Assembly: GCF_042660285.1 (NCBI RefSeq)
Contig: NZ_JBHSTP010000001.1
Coordinates: 992,001-1,056,000, forward strand
Source of the DNA: Luethyella okanaganae
GTDB lineage: Bacteria; Actinomycetota; Actinomycetes; Actinomycetales; Microbacteriaceae
DNA: 64,000 bases
Direction of reading: 5' to 3'
Of this stretch, positions 7,989 to 15,598 are shown in pieces. A program made the position numbers and the translations under genes. The notes under the pieces are model-generated. The model worked only from the letters and a program-made list of their open reading frames with translations. It did not search any database and was not told the DNA's origin. Within the stretch, counting starts at the first letter, position 1, and every line of letters starts with the position of its first letter.

Positions 7989-8905
7989 TGGCCAAGAACA
8001 GCAAAACCCGGTTTGATGATGTTAAGACCGGCAGCATCTCCACCGACCTCGCGGAGACCAGCCTTATCGGTGGCCCGCACCTGCTATCGCTGAAGGGCGC
8101 GGGGAAGAGCTACGGCAACATCATCGCCCTCTCCGGAGTCGACATGGACGTCGATTCCGGACGCGTCACCTGCGTGCTCGGAGACAACGGTGCCGGCAAG
8201 TCCACGCTGATCAAGATCATCGCGGGCCGACACGAGCACACCGACGGCGAGTTCGAGATCAATGGTGAGAGCATCCGTCTGAAGTCCCCTCGCGAGGCGC
8301 TGGATCGCGGTATCGCCGCGGTCTACCAAGATCTTGCGGTGGTGCCGTTGATGCCGATCTGGCGCAACTTCTTCCTCGGCTCCGAACTGACCACAGGCTG
8401 GGGTCCATTCACATCGTTGAACGTCGAGGAGATGAAGCGGATCACAAAGAAGGAAGTGCTTGAGATGGGCATCGATCTGCGCAACGTCGATCAACCCATC
8501 GGACAGCTCTCCGGTGGCGAGCGCCAGTGCGTCGCGATCGCCCGCGCCGTCTACTTCGGCGCGAAAGCCCTCATCCTCGACGAACCGACCGCCGCGCTGG
8601 GCGTGAAGCAGTCCGGTGTCGTGCTGCGCTACATCCTCCGCGCCCGTGATCGCGGTCTCGGCGTGATCTTCATCACGCACAACCCGCACCACGCTTTCCC
8701 CGTTGGTGATCGGTTCCTGCTGCTCAAGCGCGGCAAGTCCATCGGCTACTACGAGAAGAAGGACATCACCCTGAACGAGCTGACCGCCCAGATGGCCGGC
8801 GGCGCTGAACTCGAGGAACTCGCCCACGAACTCGAGCAGATCGGCGGCGACACCCGACTCATCGAAGAGATCCGCGAAGCCGAAGTGGTCGTACCGAAGG
8901 CCTAA
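7988..8905 (+). CDS. Sugar/inositol ABC transporter ATP-binding protein, single-domain type
   Basis: This 305-residue ATPase has one nucleotide-binding domain: Walker A GDNGAGKST at 65-73, signature LSGGERQ at 174-180, Walker B ALILDEP at 194-200 and an H-loop in FITHN. Ribose-type importers often use a double-domain ATPase of about 500 residues; the single-domain form resembles fructose/FrcA-like systems. The C-terminus carries an acidic helix-rich tail of about 50 residues. The ATG at 7988 overlaps the permease stop by one base. The gene's own stop again forms TAATG with a following ATG, marking a decayed fourth cistron. Confidence 0.9.
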   Translation: MAKNSKTRFDDVKTGSISTDLAETSLIGGPHLLSLKGAGKSYGNIIALSGVDMDVDSGRVTCVLGDNGAGKSTLIKIIAGRHEHTDGEFEINGESIRLKSPREALDRGIAAVYQDLAVVPLMPIWRNFFLGSELTTGWGPFTSLNVEEMKRITKKEVLEMGIDLRNVDQPIGQLSGGERQCVAIARAVYFGAKALILDEPTAALGVKQSGVVLRYILRARDRGLGVIFITHNPHHAFPVGDRFLLLKRGKSIGYYEKKDITLNELTAQMAGGAELEELAHELEQIGGDTRLIEEIREAEVVVPKA

Positions 8906-9240
8906 TGGTCTCGTCTGCATCACTTCCGCGTTACCGTGCGGAGCCCGACTGGCGGTTCCTTCGGCGGGGATGATGCCGGAGCACCGCTACCGTCACCGCG
9001 ATCGTGGAGCCGTTCGAGGAACGGGCGAATGCCGCCGCATCGCTCGCCCCCGGATCTGTCGCCATCGATTCCATCCAGGAGGCGATCGAACGCGGTCTGA
9101 TCGATGCCGTCGTGATCGCGACGCCCGGGCCATTCCACGTGCCGGTGCTGCTGCCTGAAGATCGTAGGCATCGAGGTGAAGAGCCTCAAGCGCAACTCGA
9201 ACGACGCCGAGGGTCTCCACGACCCGATCCTCGCGCGGGC
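8905..9240 (+). pseudogene. Remnant of a fourth operon gene (Gfo/Idh/MocA-like dehydrogenase)
   Basis: The ATPase stop overlaps an ATG at 8905 (TAATG), which opens a frame of only 22 codons. From about 8974 another frame reads ATVTAIVEPFEERAN and continues through AIERGLIDAVVIATPGPFHV to about 9155. This is recognisable as the second and third strands of a Gfo/Idh/MocA Rossmann fold. The glycine-rich loop and the entire C-terminal domain are missing. A different frame follows (about 9163-9250, containing IVGIEVKSLKRN) that I cannot assign. I interpret this as a translationally coupled dehydrogenase gene destroyed by deletions; a sequencing frameshift alone would not explain the missing C-terminal domain. 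Confidence 0.65.
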
Positions 9241-9244
9241 TCCG

Positions 9245-9619
9245 CTACTTCTGGTCAAAGCGGTCGCGTGCGTCCAGCACTGCATGAAGATGGTCCTCTG
9301 ACCATGCGGTGAGGGTTCGGAAGATCGGCGTGAGCGTGCTGGCGAGCGGTGTTATCGAGTACTCGACACGTGGCGGTATCTCGCGGTGGTAGGTGCGTTC
9401 CACCAGCCCGTCGCGTTCCAGCCGCCGGAGGCGTTCGGTCAGCACCTTCGGCGTCACCGCCGGAATGTGTGATTGTAGCTCGCCGAATCGCATGTGCTGA
9501 TGCTGGGACAGGAGCCACAGCACGTGGGACGTCCAGCGTGCGAAAACCAGGTCGACCACCGGCTCGAACGGACAGGGATCACCCGCTAAGTGATCTTCGT
9601 CGACCATGTCGATCTCCAT
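9245..9619 (-). CDS. HxlR family winged-helix transcriptional regulator
   Basis: This 124-residue single-domain regulator has the HxlR pattern: a CPFEPVVDLVFARWTSHVLWLL entry helix with Cys16, then the wing region LTERLRRLERDGLVERTYHREIPPRVEYSITPLA. Proteins of this family bind DNA as dimers and often sense oxidants or aldehydes through the N-terminal Cys. The ATG at 9619 is backed by AAGGAG. It is divergent from the DUF5519-like gene at 9766, and an inverted repeat lies in between. The gene's 3' end abuts the pseudogene remnant. Confidence 0.88.
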   Translation of the reverse strand: MEIDMVDEDHLAGDPCPFEPVVDLVFARWTSHVLWLLSQHQHMRFGELQSHIPAVTPKVLTERLRRLERDGLVERTYHREIPPRVEYSITPLASTLTPIFRTLTAWSEDHLHAVLDARDRFDQK

Positions 9620-9639
9620 GTGCTTTCTCCTTGGTAACT

Positions 9640-9656
9640 ACTATCTTGAGGATAGT
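9640..9656. promoter_or_regulatory. Candidate HxlR operator (inverted repeat)
   Basis: ACTATC-TTGAG-GATAGT is a perfect 6-bp inverted repeat with a 5-bp spacer. It lies 20 bp upstream of the HxlR start codon, in the divergent region shared with the DUF5519-like gene. The position suits an autoregulatory site that could also control the neighbour. Confidence 0.55.
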
Positions 9657-9765
9657 ATCGTGGTTTGTGGGGTGCTGTCCACCGTCCGTGGAGGCGCCTC
9701 TGGCTCCGGTCGCAGATGGTCGAGGCCGCGTCACCGAGTATCACAGCCCAAGGAGGGCACAACCC

Positions 9766-10251
9766 ATGCACACGGAAACCCCGGCGCTCCCGATGCGTCA
9801 GAAGCCACGGCCGACAACCACCCCTCGGACTCCGCATATCCAGTTGGATCAGTATGCGCCAGCCGAGTTGCAGGCAGAGCTATGGAGTCGCATGATCGCG
9901 CTCGAGGGCGTCCGAGAGGGGAAAAGCGGGGTGTCTGCGCCCTCGTCCCTGGCGCTCTATCTTCGGCGGGATCTCGCCACCGGGCCGAGCAATGCGTTCT
10001 TTGTCGGAACGGAATTCGCCCACCTGCATGGCGACGGAAGCGGGAGTCTGCACCTGTCGCTGCCGCTGAACCTGGTTGAAGAGGTTTTCACCGCAGGTTG
10101 GGGTGAGCAGCATCCCGTGGTGAAACTGGGCGGACCACCGAACTGGGTCATGCTGTTCGGCCCGAGAGACCGGGCAGAACTCGACGTCGTCTGGGGACTT
10201 GTGCATGCGAGCTACGTGTTCGCACGAGGCGATGGGTCCGCTGCACGATGA
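9766..10251 (+). CDS. DUF5519-like (luciferase-family annotated) protein
   Basis: This 161-residue cytoplasmic protein starts at the ATG at 9766, which has AAGGAGG at 9750-9756. The C-terminal half reads TEFAHLHGDGSGSLHLSLPL, then VVKLGGPPNWVMLFGPRD, then a final ELDVVWGLVHASYVFAR helix. This is the pattern of the DUF5519 domain, often annotated as luciferase family protein although no enzymatic role is established. It is divergently paired with the HxlR regulator, an arrangement suggesting that HxlR controls it. No metal or cofactor site can be assigned with confidence beyond the conserved HLHGDGSG His residues. Confidence 0.72.
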   Translation: MHTETPALPMRQKPRPTTTPRTPHIQLDQYAPAELQAELWSRMIALEGVREGKSGVSAPSSLALYLRRDLATGPSNAFFVGTEFAHLHGDGSGSLHLSLPLNLVEEVFTAGWGEQHPVVKLGGPPNWVMLFGPRDRAELDVVWGLVHASYVFARGDGSAAR

Positions 10252-10409
10252 GGCGGGATGTCCTCGCGTCAACACCTTCGCCATCGCCACGCTGCTCGCC
10301 ACCGCCACCATGGGCATGCGCTGGCGTCGGCAAACATTAGGAACGGTGGGGCGGTCCACAGAGAATGACTGGTTGGAGGACCACAGTGAACGGTGATGCC
10401 TCCACGCTT

Positions 10410-11681
10410 TCACTCTCGCCCCGCGCCTCGGTAGAGGTCGACGGGCTGGTCGTACTCGAGCTTGAACACGGTCGTCAACGTGTCGCTGCAGCCGGCGGGC
10501 ACATCGACGTAAAGCATCCCGGGCACGTCCTCAATGCCGGGGGTCGCGCGAAACCTCATCTGGCGGTCGGTGCCGAGCATGGTGACTCGACGTGGCACCC
10601 CTCGAACGCCGCGCACTTCGAGAAAGTCCACCGGCGGGTCGAAGGCAAACAGGTAGAGCGTGTGCCGGTCGATGCTGAGCGTCGAGGCACCGTGGAAATG
10701 TCCGGGCGGCAGTCCCGCGCCGGTGGGGAAGATGGCCTCCTCATGGCGGCGTATCCACGATCCGAGCGCTCGGAGGCGCTCGCTCTGTTCCGGCGTGAAG
10801 GTGCCATCCTCGCGGGGTCCAATGGCCAGCAGCAGGTTGCCGCCTAAGCCGATCACCTCGGCGAATAGGCGCACCAGCTGCCGCACCGACTTGTGGTTGT
10901 CGTCCTGCGGCTGCCATCCCCACGAGTCGTTCATGGTGACACACAGCTCCCACGGGCCCGTCGGCGGAACAATGGGGATGCCTTGTTCCGGGGTGGCGTA
11001 GTCGCCATGCTCGGACAGTCTGCCGTTGAGCACGGCAACGGGCTGCGTCCGCTCGAGCTGGGCGCTCAGACGGGTCAGCTGCCACTGCTCGGGGTCGCGT
11101 TCCCATTCGCCGTCGAACCACAGAAGGTCGAGCGGGCCATAGCGTGTGCAGAGTTCGTCGAGCTGGGCCTGGTTGAACTTCAGGAACCGCTGCCATGCCC
11201 AGGGATCCTGCTGGTCGGCAGGTGCGTAGGCCATGCGGTTGCCTGCGTGCTCGGGGTGCTTGATGGTGTCCGGACGCACGGACGCGTAGTCGGGGTGCGA
11301 CCAGTTGGACAGGGAGAAGTACAGGCCCACCCGCAGCCCTCGCTCGCGCATCGCCTCGACATAGGGGGCGATCAGATCACGGCCTGCGGGTGTTCCCCTC
11401 ACCGTGGTGAGGTCACTGACCGCGCTGTCGAAGAGGGCGACGCCGTCGTGGTGGCGCGCGGTCAATACGGCGTAACGGGCTCCTGCCGCCTCGAAGAGTT
11501 CTGCCCACTGGCGCGGGTCGTACGACTCGGCGGTGAAGCGCTCGGCCTGCGCCATGTAGGTGTCGTATGGGATGGTGCCGAGGAAGATCGGCCAGGATTC
11601 GCCGGTGCCGTCGACCGAGTAGACGCCCCAGTGGATGAATATGCCCAGCTTTGCCGCCGGGAACCATTGCTGCATCGCCAT
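10410..11681 (-). CDS. Alpha-L-fucosidase, glycoside hydrolase family 29
   Basis: This 423-residue GH29 retaining fucosidase would release terminal alpha-L-fucose from oligosaccharides. Visible family motifs are HWG at residues 17-19, HHDG at 77-80 and LLWFDGEW with the presumed nucleophile Asp190. There is no signal peptide, so it should act in the cytoplasm on imported oligosaccharides. The ATG at 11681 is preceded by AAAGGAG at about 11-base spacing; a GTG at 11708 is an alternative. It lies just downstream of the ROK regulator gene on the same strand, 102 bases apart, and shares the control region with the secreted proteins across the divergence. Confidence 0.9.
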   Translation of the reverse strand: MAMQQWFPAAKLGIFIHWGVYSVDGTGESWPIFLGTIPYDTYMAQAERFTAESYDPRQWAELFEAAGARYAVLTARHHDGVALFDSAVSDLTTVRGTPAGRDLIAPYVEAMRERGLRVGLYFSLSNWSHPDYASVRPDTIKHPEHAGNRMAYAPADQQDPWAWQRFLKFNQAQLDELCTRYGPLDLLWFDGEWERDPEQWQLTRLSAQLERTQPVAVLNGRLSEHGDYATPEQGIPIVPPTGPWELCVTMNDSWGWQPQDDNHKSVRQLVRLFAEVIGLGGNLLLAIGPREDGTFTPEQSERLRALGSWIRRHEEAIFPTGAGLPPGHFHGASTLSIDRHTLYLFAFDPPVDFLEVRGVRGVPRRVTMLGTDRQMRFRATPGIEDVPGMLYVDVPAGCSDTLTTVFKLEYDQPVDLYRGAGRE

Positions 11682-11783
11682 CGTAGGCTCAGCTCCTTTC
11701 GTGTACACCGGTTACGGACCGTCGCGGCAAAGTGCGCCGCGTTCACGTCTCTGCTGTTGAACAAGCGGGGTCTGCGAGCACGT

Positions 11784-13004
11784 CTAGGGCATCGGCACGA
11801 GTGTCGGGTCCTGGTAGACGATCCTGAGGGCTTGCGCTGCCGCACCGCGCAGCGCGGAGCTGTAGCCAAAGGTGGAGGCGACTACCCGGTTGCTCGGCGG
11901 GGTGGGGGTCATCGCTCGTGCGTCCAGGCCTGCCTGCACGAGGCCCAGGTAGTGGTCGCCGAAGAAGGCGAAATAGCCGCCAAGCACGATGAGGCTTGGG
12001 TCGAGCAAGTCCGTGATGATCGCAATCCCGTCGGCGAGGCTCTTGGCCGTGCGGCCAAACGCCTCGACGACGCGCTGATCGCCGTCCTCCGCCCGAGTTC
12101 GCAGTTCGCCCAGGCGCTCCTCGATGTGTCGACTGGGATCCCGGACCGGATCGTCAGGGTCGGCCGCGAGTTCGAGAAAGGCGCGCAGCCCGATGGTGAG
12201 CTCCCAACAGCCCCGTCGCCCGCAGGGGCAGCGGGACGTCGGCGGGCCGAGAGCCATGTGGCCGACCTCGCCCGCATGCCCGGCGTGTCCTCGCAGCAGT
12301 TGGCCCTTGACGATGATCCCAGCACCGATGCCGACTTCACCGATCAGGTAGACGAGGTCCTGCTCGCCCTGCCCGGCAACCCGAGCGTGCTCGGCCACCG
12401 CTCCGACGCGAACGTTGTTCTCCAGTTGGAGCGGCGGCACGTGCTCGCCGAGGTGCTTCTGCAACTGTCCGATGACGTCAACGTCCCTCCAGCCGATGTT
12501 CGCGGAGAACACCAACATGCCGGCATTGACGTCGACCATTCCCGGGACTGCGACGCAGGCTCCGACGACATCGACATCCCGGTTGCGCATCCGTCTGAAT
12601 GCTTGGCGCAGGACCCGGGCGAGCTGATCGAGCGTCTGTGCCGGTGTCAGTGCGGGAACGTCAATCGCGACGTTGCGCCGGAACAGCACCTCGCCTTGGA
12701 GATCCTCCGCGATCACTCCAATACCCGTCGGACTCACCTCGGCACCAAGGGCGCAAATCGTGCGGCCGTCGAGTTCCACCACCTGCGCAGGTCGACCGAT
12801 CGCGCCGTCGCGTTCGACGTGACCGTCGCGCACCAGGCCCCGGGCTTCCAACTCCGCCACAAGGGTCGAAATCGTTGCTTTGGGCAACCCAGTGTCCTGG
12901 CCGATCCTAGGCCGCGACCGGGCACCGTGATCACGAAGAAGCCGAAGGACGAGGCCAAGGTTGTTGCGCCGGATTCCTGATCGATCGGTCGCCACAGGCA
13001 TCAT
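11784..13004 (-). CDS. ROK family transcriptional repressor
   Basis: This protein of about 406 residues has an N-terminal MarR-like winged helix (about residues 32-58, RIGQDTGLPKATISTLVAEL) and a ROK sugar-binding domain. The ROK zinc signature is intact: GHAGEVGHM at 242-250 and CPCGRRGC at 259-266. The segment aligned with the kinase catalytic motif reads LENNVR (194-199), with Asn where active kinases have Asp, as in many pure repressors. The ATG at 13004 has no clear Shine-Dalgarno; a TTG at 13037 with a purine-rich GGGGGAAGG close upstream is an alternative start. It probably senses a sugar released from the glycans handled by the neighbouring enzymes and controls the divergent promoter. 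Confidence 0.88.
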   Translation of the reverse strand: MMPVATDRSGIRRNNLGLVLRLLRDHGARSRPRIGQDTGLPKATISTLVAELEARGLVRDGHVERDGAIGRPAQVVELDGRTICALGAEVSPTGIGVIAEDLQGEVLFRRNVAIDVPALTPAQTLDQLARVLRQAFRRMRNRDVDVVGACVAVPGMVDVNAGMLVFSANIGWRDVDVIGQLQKHLGEHVPPLQLENNVRVGAVAEHARVAGQGEQDLVYLIGEVGIGAGIIVKGQLLRGHAGHAGEVGHMALGPPTSRCPCGRRGCWELTIGLRAFLELAADPDDPVRDPSRHIEERLGELRTRAEDGDQRVVEAFGRTAKSLADGIAIITDLLDPSLIVLGGYFAFFGDHYLGLVQAGLDARAMTPTPPSNRVVASTFGYSSALRGAAAQALRIVYQDPTLVPMP

Positions 13005-13171
13005 CGACGGGCGCCTGTCGCGGTGCTGCCCAACCAAGACCTTCCCCCTTCAGACGTTGAGAAAATAAGAATACTAGTCGAACTTACTCCCACCCGCCGC
13101 GGCGGCGGTAGCGCGTCGAGATGTCGTCAGGGATGGCATGGGCTTTCCGCTTGTTCGGGTTGGTCGGCCTC

Positions 13172-13200
13172 TTGCCAAGGGGACCGGAGTCCACTAAAGT
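13172..13200 (+). promoter_or_regulatory. Promoter of the tandem secreted protein genes
   Basis: TTGCCA (13172-13177) and TAAAGT (13195-13200) are separated by exactly 17 bp. The predicted start near 13207 lies directly before the inverted repeat at 13209-13233. Confidence 0.6.
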
Positions 13201-13208
13201 CTGGGCAA

Positions 13209-13233
13209 TTAGTTCGACTATTGTGTGAACTAA
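13209..13233. promoter_or_regulatory. Candidate ROK (XylR-like) operator
   Basis: TTAGTTC-N11-GAACTAA is a perfect 7-bp inverted repeat spanning 25 bp. From memory, the Bacillus xylose operator bound by the ROK repressor XylR has the same 25-bp span and TTAGTTT/AAACTAA arms. A further ACTAA at 13193-13197 is symmetric with the left arm across an 11-base spacer, hinting at a second overlapping site on the -10 element. Confidence 0.65.
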
Positions 13234-13401
13234 AAGAAGGGAGGTCAAGAGGCTGGCCAACCCGGATCGGTCGGTGAACCATGTCAGCCGAACGGAATAC
13301 GAGCGATGAGCACGCACCCATTCGGTGCCATGAGACACGGACTCTTCAACCACCTGTTCGGGCCCTGTCACTGCAAAAGCACGACACCCAAGGAAGGCTT
13401 C

Positions 13402-15480
13402 ATGGTTACAGAATCGCAAGAGCCGGCTGAACCAATCGCCGGGCACACCGCCAACGGGCTCAGTCGTCGCCGGTTCGTCATCGCGGGCGCCGCGGGCACG
13501 GCGGGGTTGCTGATGACCGTCTCGTTCGGTCCGCCCGCCGCCGCGGCCGCCACGCCCGCGACGACGGATGGTTCCCTGGCGGATCAGGTGGATGACCTCG
13601 AACCCACCGAGATCTACTCAACGTCCTTCGAGGACTCAACCGACAAGACCTGGATCAGCGGCTCGACGGGCTACGACACCAGCGCCCAGCACACCGGGGC
13701 CGCATCGCTGCGCTACGCCCGCACCGACCCCACATCGTACGTGATTCCGTCCGCGCTGGTTGCGGCGTCGCCGGCACAGAAGATCACTGCATCGGTCTAC
13801 ATCAAGACGGCGGGCCTGGTCGGCACAGGTGGTGCGACCCTGGCGCTGGAGGCCTACTCGAGCACCGGCGGCTGGCTGGGGGGCCGGTACATCAACGGCA
13901 TCCAGGCCGCTGACTGGACCAAACTGCAGCTGGACGCCTACGAGGTCCCGAAGGACGCCGCCAAGGTCGCCGTGCTGCTCTACATGGCGCGCGGCACCAC
14001 CGGGACCGCCTGGTTCGACGACCTATCGGTTCTGCGGATGCCGCCGCGGCTCCTGCAGGCGGTGGTCGCCCGCCCGCCTTACCGCGGCACGCTGCTTCCC
14101 CTCACTGGCGAGGACCAGCAGATCCAGATCCAGGTGGCCTTGCAACCGGTCGATGGAGACACCTCGCGCCACGACATCCACGTCGACCTGTTCGACGCCG
14201 ACGGCGGGGTGGTTGACTCCCACGCCTACCCCGGAGCGCCGACGATGGGGTACACGTACGACGCCACCCGACTTCCCTACGGCGACTATCGGCTTCGGGT
14301 ACGGGCGGTCGCCGCGGGCACGAGCAACGTCGAGCAGGAGCGACTGTTCCGGATCGCGAAGGCTCGACGGCAGGACGTGCCCCTGTCCTATTTTGACGGT
14401 CACGGCCGCTTGGTCCGTGACGGCCGCCCGTTTTTTCCGCTCGGCATCTACGACGGCACCCGCGGGTCGAGCCCGGAGAAGGTCATCCAGAACCTGGACG
14501 ACATCCGCGGGTCGTTCAATACGGTCATGGATTACAACCCGCCCACCCGGCAGACGCTCGACCTGGCCCACGATCTCGGGATCTCGTACATCTACTCGAT
14601 CAAGGACTTCTTCTACAACTCCGTCCAACCGGAGAAACCGGACGCCATCCGTGCCGAAGCGGATGAGATCCCCTACATCGAGCAGACCGTGAAGCAGTTC
14701 CGGAACCACCCGGCTCTGCTGGCTTGGTACGTCAACGACGAATTGCCGGTCGAACAGTACGGTCGACAGCTGGTTGCCCACTACAACGCGGTGGTTGCCA
14801 ACGACCCGCACCATCCGGCGTACGCGGTCGACTACATTGTGCGGCCCGCGGACCTGCAGCTGCGGACCGCCGATGTCATCGGGATGGACGATTACCCGGT
14901 CCGTGGAGAACCGGGTGACGCCATCGATTCGGTGGGGAGGCTCGTGGGCCAGGAGGTCGAGATCTACCCCAACCGCGGCCAGTGGTCCGTGATCCAGTTG
15001 CACAACCTGGGCAATTACGGACAACCGGGCACCCGCCCGCCGACGCTCGCCGAGGTGCGCAACATGTCGTGGCAGGCGATCACCGTCGGCGCGACCGGCC
15101 TGCTGTATTACTCGCGGTTCGACCTCGAAAGGGACGCCTCTGGAGTCCCGTACCAGACGCTACTGGACAACGCCAAGAGCGTGGTCAACGAGATCGCCGG
15201 ATTGACCGACGTGATCCTGTCCACCCGGAGACTTCCCGGCGTGAGCGTCGCGGGCGGTTCGGGACTGCTGTGGACCACCCGTGTACACGGCGGCACGTCC
15301 TACCTGATCGCCGTGAATCCTACGAACAGCGACAAGGGCGATGCTACCTTCACGATTCGCGGCCTCCGGGCGATCCGTCCGGTGGGGGCGAGTACCTGGC
15401 AGGCCATGCGTGGGTCGTTCACCACGGCACTGTCCCCTCTGGCGGTGCTGATCTACGAGCTCAGGACCACCGGAAGCTGA
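13402..15480 (+). CDS. Tat-exported protein with jelly-roll module and putative glycoside hydrolase-like TIM barrel (paralogue 1)
   Basis: This 692-residue protein starts at the ATG at 13402, backed by AAGGAAGG. A twin-arginine signal (SRRRF, residues 21-25) precedes a hydrophobic stretch and an alanine-rich cleavage region. Residues about 60-215 look like a carbohydrate-binding beta jelly roll (from YSTSFEDSTDKTWISG to GTAWFDDLSV). A beta-sandwich linker follows, then a putative TIM barrel from about 340 to 620 with AWYVNDELP (Asp446/Glu447) as the candidate acid/base site and a conserved VIQLHNLGNYG strand. The C-terminus is a small beta domain. I cannot assign a numbered GH family; glycoside hydrolase clan-A-like activity is inference. 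It is adjacent to a close paralogue and divergent from the ROK and fucosidase genes. Confidence 0.75.
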   Translation: MVTESQEPAEPIAGHTANGLSRRRFVIAGAAGTAGLLMTVSFGPPAAAAATPATTDGSLADQVDDLEPTEIYSTSFEDSTDKTWISGSTGYDTSAQHTGAASLRYARTDPTSYVIPSALVAASPAQKITASVYIKTAGLVGTGGATLALEAYSSTGGWLGGRYINGIQAADWTKLQLDAYEVPKDAAKVAVLLYMARGTTGTAWFDDLSVLRMPPRLLQAVVARPPYRGTLLPLTGEDQQIQIQVALQPVDGDTSRHDIHVDLFDADGGVVDSHAYPGAPTMGYTYDATRLPYGDYRLRVRAVAAGTSNVEQERLFRIAKARRQDVPLSYFDGHGRLVRDGRPFFPLGIYDGTRGSSPEKVIQNLDDIRGSFNTVMDYNPPTRQTLDLAHDLGISYIYSIKDFFYNSVQPEKPDAIRAEADEIPYIEQTVKQFRNHPALLAWYVNDELPVEQYGRQLVAHYNAVVANDPHHPAYAVDYIVRPADLQLRTADVIGMDDYPVRGEPGDAIDSVGRLVGQEVEIYPNRGQWSVIQLHNLGNYGQPGTRPPTLAEVRNMSWQAITVGATGLLYYSRFDLERDASGVPYQTLLDNAKSVVNEIAGLTDVILSTRRLPGVSVAGGSGLLWTTRVHGGTSYLIAVNPTNSDKGDATFTIRGLRAIRPVGASTWQAMRGSFTTALSPLAVLIYELRTTGS

Positions 15481-15598
15481 ATGCACAGGGGCGAGCACAT
15501 CGAGCACGGCGCCAGCCCCCAGCCGATCTCGAGCGACCTGCCAGTGCCGATCGCCCCGCCCAGAACCGCGCCACTCGACCGTAGAGGAGAAATTGATC

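Larger units (their letters stand above)
13005..13401. other. Divergent control region of the glycan locus
   Basis: These 397 bases separate the ROK gene from the first secreted protein. They hold the rightward promoter (13172-13200) and a 25-bp operator (13209-13233). A half-site TAGTCGAACTTA at 13074-13085 lies near the expected start of the ROK gene's own transcript. The final 170 bases are an untranslated leader. No gene is seen; the frame extending the secreted protein upstream to 13306 lacks a sensible signal-peptide start. Confidence 0.55.

Noticed and set aside
10252..10409. Possible gene remnant between the DUF5519-like and fucosidase genes
   Set aside because: A short open frame exists but shows no recognisable domain, and no Shine-Dalgarno supports it.
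10893..12980. A 695-codon + strand frame across the fucosidase and ROK genes
   Set aside because: The opposite strand carries clear GH29 and ROK motifs; the + frame has none.
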